Positions 1 through 12,100 of a DNA stretch of 64,000 nucleotides are shown here, piece after piece. Positions within the stretch are counted from its first letter, which is position 1. Each line of letters opens with the position of its first letter. Source of the DNA: Owenia fusiformis (lineage: Eukaryota > Annelida > Polychaeta > Sabellida > Oweniidae); assembly GCA_903813345.2 (NCBI GenBank), contig CAIIXF020000009.1, positions 34,196,740-34,260,739 on the forward strand, written 5' to 3'. The translations under genes were made by a program, and so were the position numbers. The notes below the pieces were generated by a model. The model ran no database searches. It saw nothing but the letters and a program-made list of their open reading frames with translations, and was not told the origin of the DNA.

Positions 1-1047
1 AGTCTTGGATGACCCGCTCTAACTTTGCTGTTTTCTAATATAATTACATGAAACTTTCAGATAATAAAGATCAACATCTTAACAACTTTGTGTATAAGTT
101 TCAACAGAAAATAATATATTTTAGCTAATTTTCTAAATATTTTTTGATATCGGGTCCCTACCACCGGAACGATATTTGGATATAGCAAATCATGTCACAA
201 CTGTTATAAGATGGCAAATACTGTAGGTGCAGGAGCACAACTTAACACCAGTCATGATATGAGAGAATATCCGATTTTCGATCTGAGTGTCATCTGCTAT
301 CATCATCTTCACATATTAAGACCTACTTTTCAACATATTTTCCACGAATTTGACCACATTTTTCACATCACTTTACCAATGAATGAAGACATTTATGAAA
401 CCACCATTGCTTATGTGATACAAATGCTGCTGGAGTGCCACTCTAAACCTCATCCAATGAGTAAAAACATTTTCTTTCAACCCTCCTTTCAAATTGGAGA
501 AAAGGAAGAAAATCACATGGAGCCACATCTAGGCTGTATCGTGCATTTAGTAGCTGCTCAAGGTCAATAATAGTGAAAATATCTTGTAGTATTCTTTGTT
601 CCACTTTGATTTCTGTCATGTTCTACATTTCAGTAGCCATCTTGCAGCAAAAATGATACCAGAATGAAGGTTTATTGTCTGATGTCATTTTTTGTAGAAT
701 TTGACATATACGGCCATTATCATATGTGACAATAATTAAAACACAATTAATTGGTTTCATAGTAACAAAGGAAGTAAACTAACATGGTTTAACATTCAAA
801 ATTCAAAAAAAGATAGTGGTCAAGACATGCAAAACACATGAAATGGCGGCAACATTTAAGGCTGAAAGTTGCCATGTGCGAATACCGTTCCGGGTGGCAG
901 GGTCCCTATATTAAAAACTATCTGGAAAACTACATAAATCACATCATTTCTCCATGAAATTAATACACAAAGTAGTTAGGTTTTTGGTCTTTATTATTGG
1001 AAAGGTTAAAGTAATTTTATCAAAATTAGAGCAGGCCGTCCAAGACT
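1..1047. mobile_element. Non-autonomous element with ~190-bp imperfect terminal inverted repeats
   Basis: The first ~190 bases return in reverse complement at about 860-1047. The outer ends read AGTCTTGGAYGRCCYGCTCT on both arms, and the inner shared segments include GGGTCCCTACCACCGGAACG against a close match near 890-905. The interior holds an open frame (211-570, 119 codons) with no family resemblance I can see, so I treat it as chance. The left end coincides with the window edge, so the true boundary and any target duplication cannot be read. Confidence 0.6.
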
Positions 1048-1155
1048 TTTGGATCACCCCTCGTATTATTACACCTTAATAAACATGTATTTCATGTTGA
1101 CTCCTCTGAAATCTGACAGTGTGCTTAACAAACATGTCTTTTGTGTATATTTCAG

Positions 1156-1291
1156 TGACACACTCCAAATGTACAGAGGTATCTCATCGATGCTGATGCA
1201 TAGAAGTCTCAAAGCACCAACGCTGGTTCTTGATGATATATCAAGTGATCCAGAGAATTCTGATCAAGATGGAGATGTACATGATTTCTAA
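1156..1291 (+). CDS. Probable terminal coding exon of an unidentified plus-strand gene
   Basis: A pyrimidine-rich acceptor (TATATTTCAG) at 1155 is followed by 45 open codons ending in TAA at 1289-1291. The peptide starts DTLQMYRGISSMLMHRS and ends in an acidic tail, SDPENSDQDGDVHDF. The exon would begin with the last base of a split codon. A good donor (AAAG|GTAAAT) lies in the 3' UTR at about 1384, with an acceptor (TTTTCAG) at about 1807, so the UTR may be spliced. The acidic C terminus looks like a real protein end, but I do not recognise the family. The rest of the gene would lie left of the window. Against it: a single short exon is weak evidence. Confidence 0.4.
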
Positions 1292-1534
1292 TCCAGTATC
1301 CATTTGAGACTAGGTCTGGATGATTGGTGTCCACCAAGTGCAGGGATCAACAGCTAATATTCCGTTCCTCCAAGCTGTTTAAAGGTAAATAATATTTGAC
1401 TTCTAAATTTCTTGACTTATTGTTTTCCTACAGTCATTTCAAATTTTACTTATAAGAATGTATTCACTATTTATGAGTTAGAGACGTCTCTAGAGTGTTC
1501 AATTTAGTAAATAAGGTATTTGGTAGAGAGGCTG

Positions 1535-1775
1535 TTTCATAGAGAATGTGTTCAGGAGAGGATGTGTTCAGGATAAAAGGTGTTAAGTAGAAGGATGTTC
1601 TGTATTTATGAGTATTTCGTTGAGAGCCTGTTCATTGGAAAGGGTGTTCAGTTAGTATGGTGTTCAGTAGAGAGGGTGTTCATTAGACAGGATGTTCAGT
1701 GGAAGGCATTTAGAGAAATGCATTAGATATAAAAAGAGTCTTGTAGGGTTATCTGTAGAAAGCGTGTTCAATGGG
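1535..1775. repeat. Degenerate tandem repeat around GTGTTCAGTAGAGAGG
   Basis: About ten imperfect copies of a ~20-25 bp unit centred on GTGTTCA(G/T) plus an A/G-rich tail, between the possible 3'UTR donor and acceptor of the upstream gene. The copies are diverged. Confidence 0.55.
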
Positions 1776-2302
1776 GGATATAATATCATATTTTTTGTCT
1801 TTTCAGGTGCATGATGACATTGTGCAGTTTACAAATATACATTACAGGATGAGAATGAGAATGTCTCACACATTTTCATCATAAGATATAAGAATGAATC
1901 ATTTCAGAAACATTAACTGAATGCAAATAGATAGGAATAAGGAGTATCTTCTAGTATGCTCTCACCTCTTGATATGGACTTTGCAAGTACATTGCAAACA
2001 TTATTGATATTGACAGTTGCCATGAAACAGTCTGATTGACCATTATAGGTGAATAGATACATTTTATTCCATAATAACATGTTTTCCCTGGGAAAATAAC
2101 AGGGAGTAAAATTGATATTCAAAAAATCCCGTATCAGCCAAATTCCCTTATCATATCCTGTATTGGATCCCGTATCAGAACTAAGTTGTAAATGTCATTC
2201 GATAAATTAGATTGTGTCATTTAATGCCACTATCATTGGTTGACGACATACAAAACAAGTTTCAGAAAAATATTATGGAATAAATAGGTTATTGACGGCC
2301 GT

Positions 2303-2447
2303 GATGGAATATGAATTTTTCCTCGAGAAAATATGATATTGGCCTCGGAAAATATCATATTTACACTTGGGCTGTTGCCCTCGGTCAATATGATATTTTC
2401 CTTGGTCAATATCATATTTTCCCTCGAAATAAAATTCATATTCCATC
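2303..2447. repeat. Imperfect palindrome with internal ATATGATATT copies
   Basis: GATGGAATATGAATTTT at 2303 is inverted at 2431-2447. Inside, ATATGATATT/AATATCATAT recur four times, separated by CCTCGG or CCTTGG blocks. It would fold into a branched hairpin. It resembles the palindromes at 22271-22385 and 25051-25147, which also alternate GATAT runs with CCTCGGG. Confidence 0.6.
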
Positions 2448-2470
2448 TCTCCCATTAAATAACCTCTATG

Positions 2471-2980
2471 TACTGTAGACTGGGTTAATTTGGCGCTCCT
2501 TATTTTGGCGATTTTGTCATTTTTGGCATATTGGCTGCTATTTAATTTGGCGGATATGCAAAAAATGTTATTGCTATGTTAAACTATGTTAAACGCGCTG
2601 TTTGCGAATTACCATGTAAATGGGCATGTTTGGGTATGTTCATTTTTTTTTCTTTTGAGGACCACTGGCGATATTCACCACATTTGTACATTTTTGTGAG
2701 ATCATCCTTTACATTTTGCACCTCGATCGATGCTGCTACTATACCGCGCTTTTCCTTTCTAGTTTTTCCCTGAGTATTATTGAGTGACTGACCAGTTCTG
2801 AGCCACTTTATGAGAGACATTTTTCATATTTTTGGAAAAAACTAAACCGGAAGTGACCTAAATACACTGGACGAAATACCCTAGATAATTCCCGGGGATT
2901 CATTCTAAATTTTGGCGAAGATTTATATTGGCGAATTTTTTTATTTCGCCAAATTCGCCAAATTAACCCAATCTACAGTA
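2471..2980. mobile_element. TA-flanked MITE (Tc1/mariner-type ends)
   Basis: A 510-bp element with inverted ends TACTGTAGAYTGGGTTAATT followed by TGGCG. The motif TTTGGCG/CGCCAAA recurs subterminally on both sides. TA at each edge fits the TA duplication of Tc1/mariner-superfamily elements. No transposase frame lies inside. Confidence 0.7.
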
Positions 2981-3671
2981 TTCAAATTGAAGGCATTTCA
3001 GAGTAGATCACAAATATTATAGGCCTACAACTCAATACATTCCAAAACATTCATTTTGGTGATTATTTGATTTTTTGGGGTTTTCCACTCTGTGCAGTTA
3101 TTGTTTTCCAGTCATCATGATTGTTTTAAAATTTACAAAAATGTTTATTAAAAGAGGTATCAGATCTACCAAAGAGTGATCAGCGACAAAAATTGTCTCA
3201 ATTTTAGAATATTTTTGGCTAAACGTATCATTCCTTGTCGTCACGTCTATTTTCTAAGTATCCCCAGAGTGTATACTTTATTTGAGGAAAACTATAGATT
3301 TTTACAATAATGCATTTATTTTTCTATTGGCAAAATATGGTTACTATATTTTATCATTTGGGAGAATTTCAACATTTTTTACCAATTTTTGCACTTAAAA
3401 ACTTTAACAACTTTTCAAATTGATAACATATTGTGGATCTTTTGGGAGATGTTATTTTTCAGATTTTCAGGAATACACATTGGTAGGTCAACTGTACATG
3501 TTTTTTGCAATTGTGTCACTCCGTATTTAATTCTGCCTTCAATTTGAATAGAATGTAGAAATGTAACAATTTTATACATAAAGTCTCTACACTTTACAGA
3601 CTTTGTATTATAATTATAAAGAGACTTTATGGAGACCCTGTATATTTGTATTGCACATGTATTGTATTATC

Positions 3672-4115
3672 ATCCCACTGAACGAAGTTTGCTTTCAGCT
3701 GAATTTCAAAATGGCTGCCATTTTTCATGAAAATGGTAATCTTTGATAACTCAAATACCATTCCACGGATTTACTTCAAATTTTATATCCTGATGCCTAA
3801 ATTTTCAAGGTGGCTGCTATATCGAAATCTCCGCCATTTCCCTCTAAACCTGTAATCCTTGATAACTCAAGTACCAGTTGACGGATTTGGATTTAATTGT
3901 ATATGCTGATGCCTTGGGACATAGGAGCTCTGCTAAAGAAGAAATCTAAAGATGACAGCTGAATTTCAAAATGGCAACCATGTTTCATAAAAACATAATC
4001 TTTGATAATTCAAATACCAGCGGATGGATGTGGCTCAATTTTATATGGCAGCTATTTATCAAAACATGTTTTGTTCGGTGGGATTTGCTAATTCGTGGAG
4101 TTGCTGTTTTTCTAG
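3672..4115 (+). mobile_element. Short pearl/Helitron-like (HINE) copy, 3' end at CTAG
   Basis: It begins ATCCCACTGAACGAAG and holds about three ~110-bp monomers (motifs TTCAAAATGGCTGCC and TCTTTGATAACTCAAATACC). It ends with GTTCGGTGGGATTTGCTA, a decayed hairpin (imperfect ACTCC/GGAGT), then TTGCTGTTTTTCTAG followed by T. A hairpin a few bases before CTAG with a T after it is the standard Helitron 3' terminus. Two longer copies with the same end lie at 14215-15303 and 33005-34016 on the other strand. Confidence 0.65.
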
Positions 4116-5004
4116 TTTAATACAGGATGGTGGCTATTTCGCCAACTTTTATCTTGTGTAAATGTATTTATAACATGTACATAATACATATCTTCAATGG
4201 ATATGCAATATGGGTAGAGCACAAAATCTGCAATTTGTGGAAATAAAACACATTTATTAGTGGGGCAAAACTAATTATGTTACTGAACTTACTGTGATCC
4301 ATCTAAGATATTGAGCTTGATGAAATTGATAATAGCCTATAGGTGATTTCATATTTTGGTGCCTACTATTTAATGTTTATCTGTATTTTGCTCAATATTT
4401 CAAGTCACTTTATGTTATGATTAAACTACTATGTGCTGTTGTTTCAAGGCAAACCAATCATAAATGGAATAATTTTTACTGTCATGTTATTATATTGTAT
4501 GCAAATATAAATTTTTTATTACATAAGATTGATTTTCTGTTATTGGTGTGTGCTATGTGAAGTCTCCCTTTTACCAACTCTGTAGACTGACTACCTTCAC
4601 TCAAAACTCAGCATCATTAACCCGTTGGTGAGGGTTTCAAATATATTGACTGGGCTCATTGTCATATCTTATGCTAATTGGCATATTCTGTGTCTAATGT
4701 CAGGGACCAGATCAACACCAAAGAGGGCAAAATATGACTTACATATTTGAGGTTCTCAAGAGCTCTAGGTCACTTAATTGTACTTAGGAAAGGTCAAGGT
4801 CACACAAAAGGTCAAATATGGGTTTTGCACTTGGGCTATATGAAAACTAGAATGAATATTCCAGTGTTTATTTTGCATCTGAAAGGTCAAATGTGAAGAT
4901 GTACAGTTTATATTGAGGCTACTCAAAAATGTGCCAAAATATTAAGGTCATGGAAGGTTTATATCATATTCATAGAACAATGTCACCTTGGAAGTGAAGT
5001 GAGG

Positions 5005-5120
5005 TTTTTATGTCACCACTACAAGTGTTGACATGTTTCTTTATTAATTTGTGGACGGTGTTAGACATATGGCACTCAGGATCTGTAACAAATGGCAGGT
5101 GCTGACACTGCATGTTAATG
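5005..5120 (-). repeat. Dispersed ~115-bp repeat 'C', copy 1
   Basis: It carries TATGTCACCACTACAAGTG, then CTGTAACAAATGGCAGGTG. In reverse complement this matches five other copies (7594, 9229, 22505, 23164, 26262) sharing AAAATGTCACYNCCTGCCATTTGTTA. The ends are imperfect inverted repeats around GTCACCACT. It abuts repeat D directly. Confidence 0.65.
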
Positions 5121-5312
5121 CAGTGATTTCCCCAGCATTAAAGCAAGCAGGCACAGCACCCACCTGAGATCTTAAAAAACTTGGCTTGCACCAACCTGAA
5201 AATTCATTTGCACCCACTTGAAAAAATGAGAAAAATCATGAAAAATGGGCATGTTTTGGCCTGAATTGTGAAAAAGATAATTTTGTAACCGCTTGAGAAA
5301 AATTCTGTGTAT
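5121..5312 (+). mobile_element. hAT-like MITE 'D', copy 1
   Basis: It begins CAGTGATTTCCCCAGCATTA and continues with GCACCCACCTGAGAT and TTGCACCCACTTGAAAAA. It matches 24482-24687, which keeps both ends (CAGTGAT...ATCACTG). CAGTG-type ends are typical of hAT-derived MITEs. The right end of this copy has decayed. Confidence 0.55.
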
Positions 5313-5351
5313 ATTCAAAAGCAACAAAATACGAGGCATTACACTATTCTC

Positions 5352-5970
5352 CAGGGCGTCAAATAAGTCTGTTCTCCCCCCTTAACTTTTTTAATTTAGA
5401 AATAACATAGGGTTATTGTATATCATCTTAAAGGGAATTCAATTTGCTGATCACACACCAAATTTTAGGGTGATTGGTTGAATTCAAAAGTTTTTAGAGT
5501 ATTTGTAGTGATTTCCATATTTCACATTTTTAATAATTTGTATAATTCCCCCAAGCAGCTCGGACAGTCTTAATCCTACAAGGATACGGTTCTAAAATGT
5601 TCACAAACAGGGATGTTGCACTTTCCAGGCTTTTAAGAGCTTTCTTGATATGTTTGAGCAACATTTCATGGCTATGGAGTTTCTCCTCTGGTTGATCTTT
5701 AATTAATTTTTCGACCCTGTCCTTCATAATTGCAGTATTAACTTTTCACCGTTCATTCACTATCCTGGTAATTTTACTTGTTTTGACGCAATCAATGGTC
5801 AACTACAGCCTTACAAGAAATATTGGAGCAATTTTATTAGGAAGAGTTTGTTATTGATTTTTAAAGGGTGATCAGCATTTTTCATGAGCTTTAAAATGAT
5901 ATATGGGAAAGTATAATAAATTTAAGAATAAAAAAGTTAAGGGGGGAGAACAGACTTATTTGACTCCCTG
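5352..5970. mobile_element. 619-bp terminal-inverted-repeat element
   Basis: The ends CAGGGMGTCAAATAAGTCTG, continuing into TTCTCCCCCCTTAACTTTTT, are inverted at both sides for ~45 bp. A looser match continues inward (TATATCATCTTAAAG). The start CAGGG resembles hAT ends. I could not see a clean 8-bp duplication. A 65-codon minus frame (5530-5727) inside is not recognisable. Confidence 0.65.
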
Positions 5971-6344
5971 TAATGCTGAAATGAGAACAAAAATAATAAA
6001 TTCTCGTAATACATTTATGTTTTTTTTATTATTTTTTACCATTGAAAGTAAGGTGCACGCTACTTGTTCAAAAGCAAATTGTTCGAAATTCAAAATAGCT
6101 GGGGTCCTCAATTATCTTGAGTTTATATACTATTCTGTAGTAACACAAAAATACAATTTACAGACATCTATTAGAAGTATAGATAATGTGCAAAAGTTTT
6201 AAAATATAATACAATAACTGATTCAATGTTTTTTAGAATTGAAAGAAAATGAGTTACTCAAAACTTTCCATTCCTTTTTGATATATACACAAATTAGATA
6301 TTTCCTTGTATGAGTCTCTGAATTTTGATCAGGGAATAAGTATA

Positions 6345-7110
6345 CAAAGGGTGTCCAAGAAGTTCCAAGAATTCAGTGATGACATTTTGTATTCTTCCCA
6401 TGCTAAAACTAGAAGTGGCTCTAGTTTACTAGGCAGCAGTCAAAGGACGAAGAAATCCTGTAATCACATGCATTCAACTCTTGATTTTATGTTTTCAAGG
6501 CTATTGCTTGTTTCTGCAATTGTTTAAAAGTTGCCAAAATAAGATCCTTCAAATATTCCCAAAGATAATTAACTAGAGTATTGCTATCTAGGGGTCAACA
6601 GCCCATATACTTAGCAGACAATGGCTAGTGATCCTGTTTCAGAAGAATGCAATTACGGTAGCCACTGATCCTGCTCTATACGATTGAGAGTGATGTTCGC
6701 CATTGGATGTATTGGACTGATTTAGAGTCTGGCGTGAAGCACCATTCTGCCAGAAACATTTGTCTGCATGATTCATTCCACACTGTCCCATCCTTAGGGT
6801 TCAACTCAGAAATACAGAAGGACACTGATTTATATAAATCTGTTGCAGAAATCATTTATGCAACAATAGCCAGAAAATAAATCCAAAGAGAAGAATACAT
6901 TACAGGGTTATCAACAATTTGGCCAGAAACATCTACATCTGTATTTGTCTTTTGTGCTTGCACTGTTATTTCAGTATTTTGGTATTTCAGTATACCTATA
7001 TCCCACTTTTTGGTAACCCTGTAGTATTGCATTAGTTGAAAAGTTCAAGTCATTCAAAGTAGTCATAAAATGTTGATTCCAAATTCGATATCTTCTGGGA
7101 CACCCTATAG
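6345..7110. mobile_element. Possible mariner-type remnant with GGGTGTCC ends
   Basis: GGGTGTCCAAGAAG near 6349 is inverted at 7092-7106 (CTTCTGGGACACCC). TA-rich flanks fit mariner/Tc1 insertion. Only ~15 bp match and the interior shows no transposase, so this is weak. Confidence 0.35.
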
Positions 7111-7436
7111 CTTAGGCACTTAAAGCATATTCAAAGCAACTAAGTACACTATCATATAATAATTAAATATTACATCATTGTTTGTCACTTTCAAAACACT
7201 AGTAGAGTAAAAAAAAAATCAAAAGCCCTACTAGTGCCAAGAAATGTTAAATCCATATTAATGTTTTTATGGATGTATACATTATATGTTCCTTAGAGGA
7301 TTGTTATAAATGTATCCAATATTACAGCATTCATTACAGAATACAATATCTCCGTTTATGTATTCTGGCTCTGTTCAACAAATATAACTGTCGCAATTTA
7401 TACCATTCCATATATGGACATTTGGGTGTTGCGCTT

Positions 7437-9167
7437 TTACTTTATGACCATAGACTTTAATGAAACCTCAAGCCCACTGTCACATGTTTCATCATCTTGA
7501 CCTGGAAACATAAATAATAAGAGTCAAGGGTAATTTATTTTATTATTGTTAGGGAAATAAACCCCTTTTGAGAAAACACCTACACTAAACAAGGCATCAA
7601 CATGCAAAATGTCACCACCTGCCACTTTGTTACAGACCCTGAATGTCCAACAACAACTGTCGAACAATGTCCACCAAAAATTTGAAGACTAGTGGTGACA
7701 TAAAAATGGATGGAATTGTAGGTAACTTAGTTCTATTACAATCAAAACCAAATAAAACATAAGTGATTTTGAAAAGTATTTGTCTTGTAGTCATGTGATT
7801 CTGAAGCTAGAATGTTTATATCAACAATGCAAATCCAGAAAACATACCTTTAGGTTGATGCGTTATAAACCTATCCAATATCTTCAATGTGTCATATCTG
7901 CTCATCAACCAAAGGCATTCTCTCAATGTCTCAATTGTACCTTCCTGGCTCTAAAAATGTAGCATGGTTGACATTAAAAAAAAAAAAAAGAATTTATATA
8001 AATGGCTAGAGGATCAATTTTCTTCTACCTTTTCAAGTTTGATAATTATACAATTATAAATAGGTTCAGAGGAAATCACTATCTATTCAATATTTCTTCT
8101 TCAATACAAGAAAAGATCATTTTTCAACATGGGCTCCATGGGAAATTTACCAAGTCTAGAAATCACATTTTCAAAGAAAATTAAAATTTGAAAATTGATG
8201 CACAATTTAAAAAAACACATTTCACTATGTAATTTTATCTAGATTTCAAATACAATATTCCTGCCTAATTTTGAATATCAAATGATGAAAACTAATTTCA
8301 TTTCTACTTGCCTCAAGGCGATTGCCTTGCCTAAATTTTACATAAAAATATTTTGAACCTGGCTGCATCTTCTCACTGTAGGTACTGATTAATTTTTATG
8401 AATATAATGCATATTAACTTTTAACATAAACAACCCAGCTACTACTATACTGTGATCCTACCCTCCTTTTCAGATAAGAAACATAAGTCAAGTTGATATG
8501 TATCTTATGAAAATGATTTAAAATTGAGTATAAAGAAAGAACGTGAAGTTACCTGATAATAATCAAACAGACTCTTAGTTGGGTTGGGCATCTCTTTTAA
8601 AGATGGCACCACTGTCTCACATTGCAAAAGTTCTGCTAAGCGACGCCAATCTTGCCCCTTTCTTTCCTTGTTCAATAGTACTGACAGTTCTAGCTGGGAT
8701 CCAAGGTCAAGTTTTGACATGTTCCCTGCAATAATAAATACTACATTTACTCAAGAATTTGCAAAGCTCATCTCAGTTTTATATCCTTTTTAATGGTTTG
8801 GGCTCAGGAATTATAAATCCAAAATGTAGAATCACAAGCCAAGCACTCAAGCACTTTTATACAATATTAACAATATTCTGTTTTGCAGTCAATACATCTA
8901 CTCCACCCTGCAATGACACTGACATTAAAGTGTTTCATATTCACAGATAATTCACATTTCTTAATTCTCTGGTTTTCCGTCTTGACTTGATGTCTCTGTA
9001 AAATTCCTTGCTTATTTCCCAGATTTTCCCTTTTGCGTTTTGAAATGTGACTCAAGTACATTAATACCTGTGATCCCCATAGATAAACCAGAGTCTACCA
9101 GCCCATCATGTCCATCACTGTCTGGTGGTGTCTCATTAAGCGATCCTCCAGTAAGAAGCAATAAAAT
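7437..9167 (-). CDS. NFKB1: NF-kB exons 17-20: death domain and C-terminal phosphodegron
   Basis: Exon 17 (9167-9068) codes a flexible stretch with LVDSGLSMG. Exons 18 (8725-8553) and 19 (7950-7848) form the death domain: [10 protein letters not shown] (helix 2), TKSLFDYYQ and [20 protein letters not shown]. The last exon (7501-7437, 21 residues plus TAA) reads [21 protein letters not shown] apart from its split first codon. CDSGLEVS is an exact DSGxxxS motif placed like the CDSGVETS degron of human p105, where IKK phosphorylates both serines to recruit beta-TrCP. The C terminus is shorter than in human p105. Confidence 0.93.
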
Positions 9168-12100
9168 CTGAAAAATATTGATTTATTTACATTTTCCATT
9201 GTAAAATGACATACATTCAATTATAAGGGATTAACATGCACAATGTCACTACCTACCATTTGTTACAGATGCCAAATGTTGACCTTCAAACACTGTTTAC
9301 AAAAAAGTTGTCACCACTTGTGGTGGTGATATAACAAGCCCTGCACAAATAGAGTATTTAAGTTGCGAGTTCCAAAAAGTCAAAAACGAAATACATGAGG
9401 TCTAAACTGTCCATCAGCTAAACTCAATCTCCATGAAACAATCTTATATGCTATCAGGTACCTTGGTATTTTCTTTGGCCAAGTCTAACGATGTGTGGCA
9501 TATTTTTTCTTCCTCTTCATCACTTCCTGATGAGGATTCATTTATTGGTTCAGAATTCTCTTGACTTGGATCAGCGCCTCCTGCGATGAGTAAAGCCGTC
9601 ATGGCAACATTTTGTAACGAGACGGCAAGATGGAGAGGAGTGTTCCCATCATACCTTGCGACATTTATATCCACCTTACCCTAGATTAAATAACACAAAA
9701 GGCTTAATTTTTGGAACGAGTATGACAAAATGTAAAATTGCTATGATTAAACAAATTATACATACAATGTTTCAAGGATAAGTTTATTATATACCTTTTG
9801 CGTAAGGAATCCTGCAATCGATAGCCTGTCCAATTCTACTGCCAGGTGCAACGCTGTGTTTCCACTAGTTCCATCACGAATATTCACATTGCATTCTGGG
9901 ATAGCCAACAGTTTCACACATGTGAGACTTCTTGATTTGACAGCCAAATGAATCGGGGCATAACCTACAATGCAAAGGGGTCATTTAAAAACATGGGTAG
10001 CAAATCCATGACTGAGAATAATGGGCTCGTACAGTTGTAATCACGAGTATACAGATGACATACATATAAAGTATATACATAAATCATTAGGGACTCCTTT
10101 ATTATTTAAAGACCCCTATCGACGTGAGAAAATATTCAACTTACCATCATAGTTCAACGTTTCCAAGACAGCATAGTCATCCTCCAAATATCTTTCAGCG
10201 AAATATTTCAACAGAACCTCTAAGCATCTGTCATCTCCATTGTTTGCAGCCATGTGAACAGCTGTGTTTCCATTCCTATCAACAGCTGTTATGTCAGGCT
10301 GTAGCTGTAACAGCATCTCCAATGCCTCAGAGTTTCCAGTGATCACAGCTAAGTGGGAGGGTGTCTAAAATAAAACAACAATCCATTGCTTTTTCTTACA
10401 CACATAAGTGTGACAAAGGACTTATTCACAATGTGACCCATTTTCAAATGGCCCCAAATGTAAACTGTTCATAAAATCAGGTGCTTTTAATTCTGCAATT
10501 CCAATGAATCAAGCTCAAGCTACAGTATATTAGCATTGATGGGACCCCACACTGTACTCATGCAGTGATCATGGGAATTGAAAAAAATAACAAGAATGCC
10601 TACCAACCTGTCTCAAATGGTTTGTATGGTTGACCATCTTTCTATCTGGTAAGGTCAGTATGGCCCTGACAATGTTCCTCAAAGCATCTAGTTGCTTATG
10701 GATCACTGGAAGGTGCAGACAACTGCAATACAAATTTCAAGAATTTAGAAAATAAGACAAATTCGAGATATTACGGAGTTTAAGCTGGCAAGAATGTTTT
10801 TTCACAACCTAAACGTGAACGGAAAATATTAAAATGATGCTTTTGTATGGGCGATTGGTCATACGTATAGGTAAGCGTTGTGATTTTATATGCAAGCTTA
10901 AACTCCCTTATATGTACATTTACTGCAAAGTTATTGGTCTTATCATCATGTATCAACCTAAAGTATGATATAACAGGTCACAGGTTCTAACTTTACTCCA
11001 AAGCTCCTTACAAACATTTATTAATCCATGGCCACAAAAAAGTCTGTGGTTAACCTGAAATGATGTTCACATCTTCGGGCCATACTATAGATCCAGAGAG
11101 GACATTTTGAAAATAAAACTTGTTATAACAAGCAAAATGTTATAACAGTCCTTTATACAAAACATGTACTTGAGTTAAGAGTTCATTCTCTTGATGGCGC
11201 AAACTGTGAAAACAATACTCACTTGTCACCATTATCATCCTCTGCAGCTAACAGATGGCGCAGAATCAAGAGAATATAAAAGGAATCACCAGTTGTCGCA
11301 AATCCATGTAAGCCAAATATCAATTTGTTGGCAACTTCAAGGCGACTGTCTTGCCTCATTACGCATTTTGCCTCTTGGAATTTGGCTGCAATCATACAAT
11401 ACTTATTACATAGGCTAATGGATTAAAATGTACATGATTTTATCGAGATATCATCGTTCATGAATGACCAGTGTTGGCTTGAAAATGGTCACACTTTGAA
11501 AAGTATCTTGAATGAATTTTATTTTAATGCTTCGTTACAGTTTGACCAATGTCCCCAGTGGAGCGTTTTACTCCATTCTTTTTATTTCATAGTCATTTAT
11601 CATTAATTATGCATTTTCCAATTCATTATACATTATTAAATGTTGGCTATTGTGTCAGCAGGATAAATATTGACACCCGATCCTTCTGACAACCTATTCT
11701 TCTTAAAAGGTTTTGACCAAACATCTTTACAAATACATCAACAACTACTCACCAGATACATTATCCTCAGTATATTCCACTGTTGCAGCTCCACTTTCAA
11801 CATGTTCTCCATTTGCAGGCATTTCAGTAAGTTTTATAGTGACATCCTCTTGTTTGCTGCTCCCTCTCCAACTACCCTCATCCTTTGTTTTCTCTAGTAG
11901 TTCTTCGGAGGATGAAAATTTTTGAGAATGGTATCCACTTTCCGTGTTTTCATCATGAATTCGTAATGGAGATTTTAGTGGTTGATGAACTGACATTCCA
12001 CGACTCTGTAATACACTTTGATCAATCGTGCAATCAACATCATCGTATCCACTTTCATCGTTGGGGTGCAATCTGGGACAGCCTATCTTGCTTTTTGAGT

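Noticed and set aside
211-570. 119-codon plus frame
   Set aside because: Lies wholly inside a non-autonomous TIR element and resembles no protein family I know.
4792-4803. AGGTCAAGGTCA as a nuclear-receptor response element
   Set aside because: Part of a run of loosely repeated AAGGTCA words in this stretch; no gene context.
6690-6880. A 'YWTD'-like peptide (HWMYWTDLESGVKHH) suggesting an LDL-receptor repeat
   Set aside because: Single motif only, no Cys or neighbouring YWTD repeats, and lies in a probable mariner remnant.
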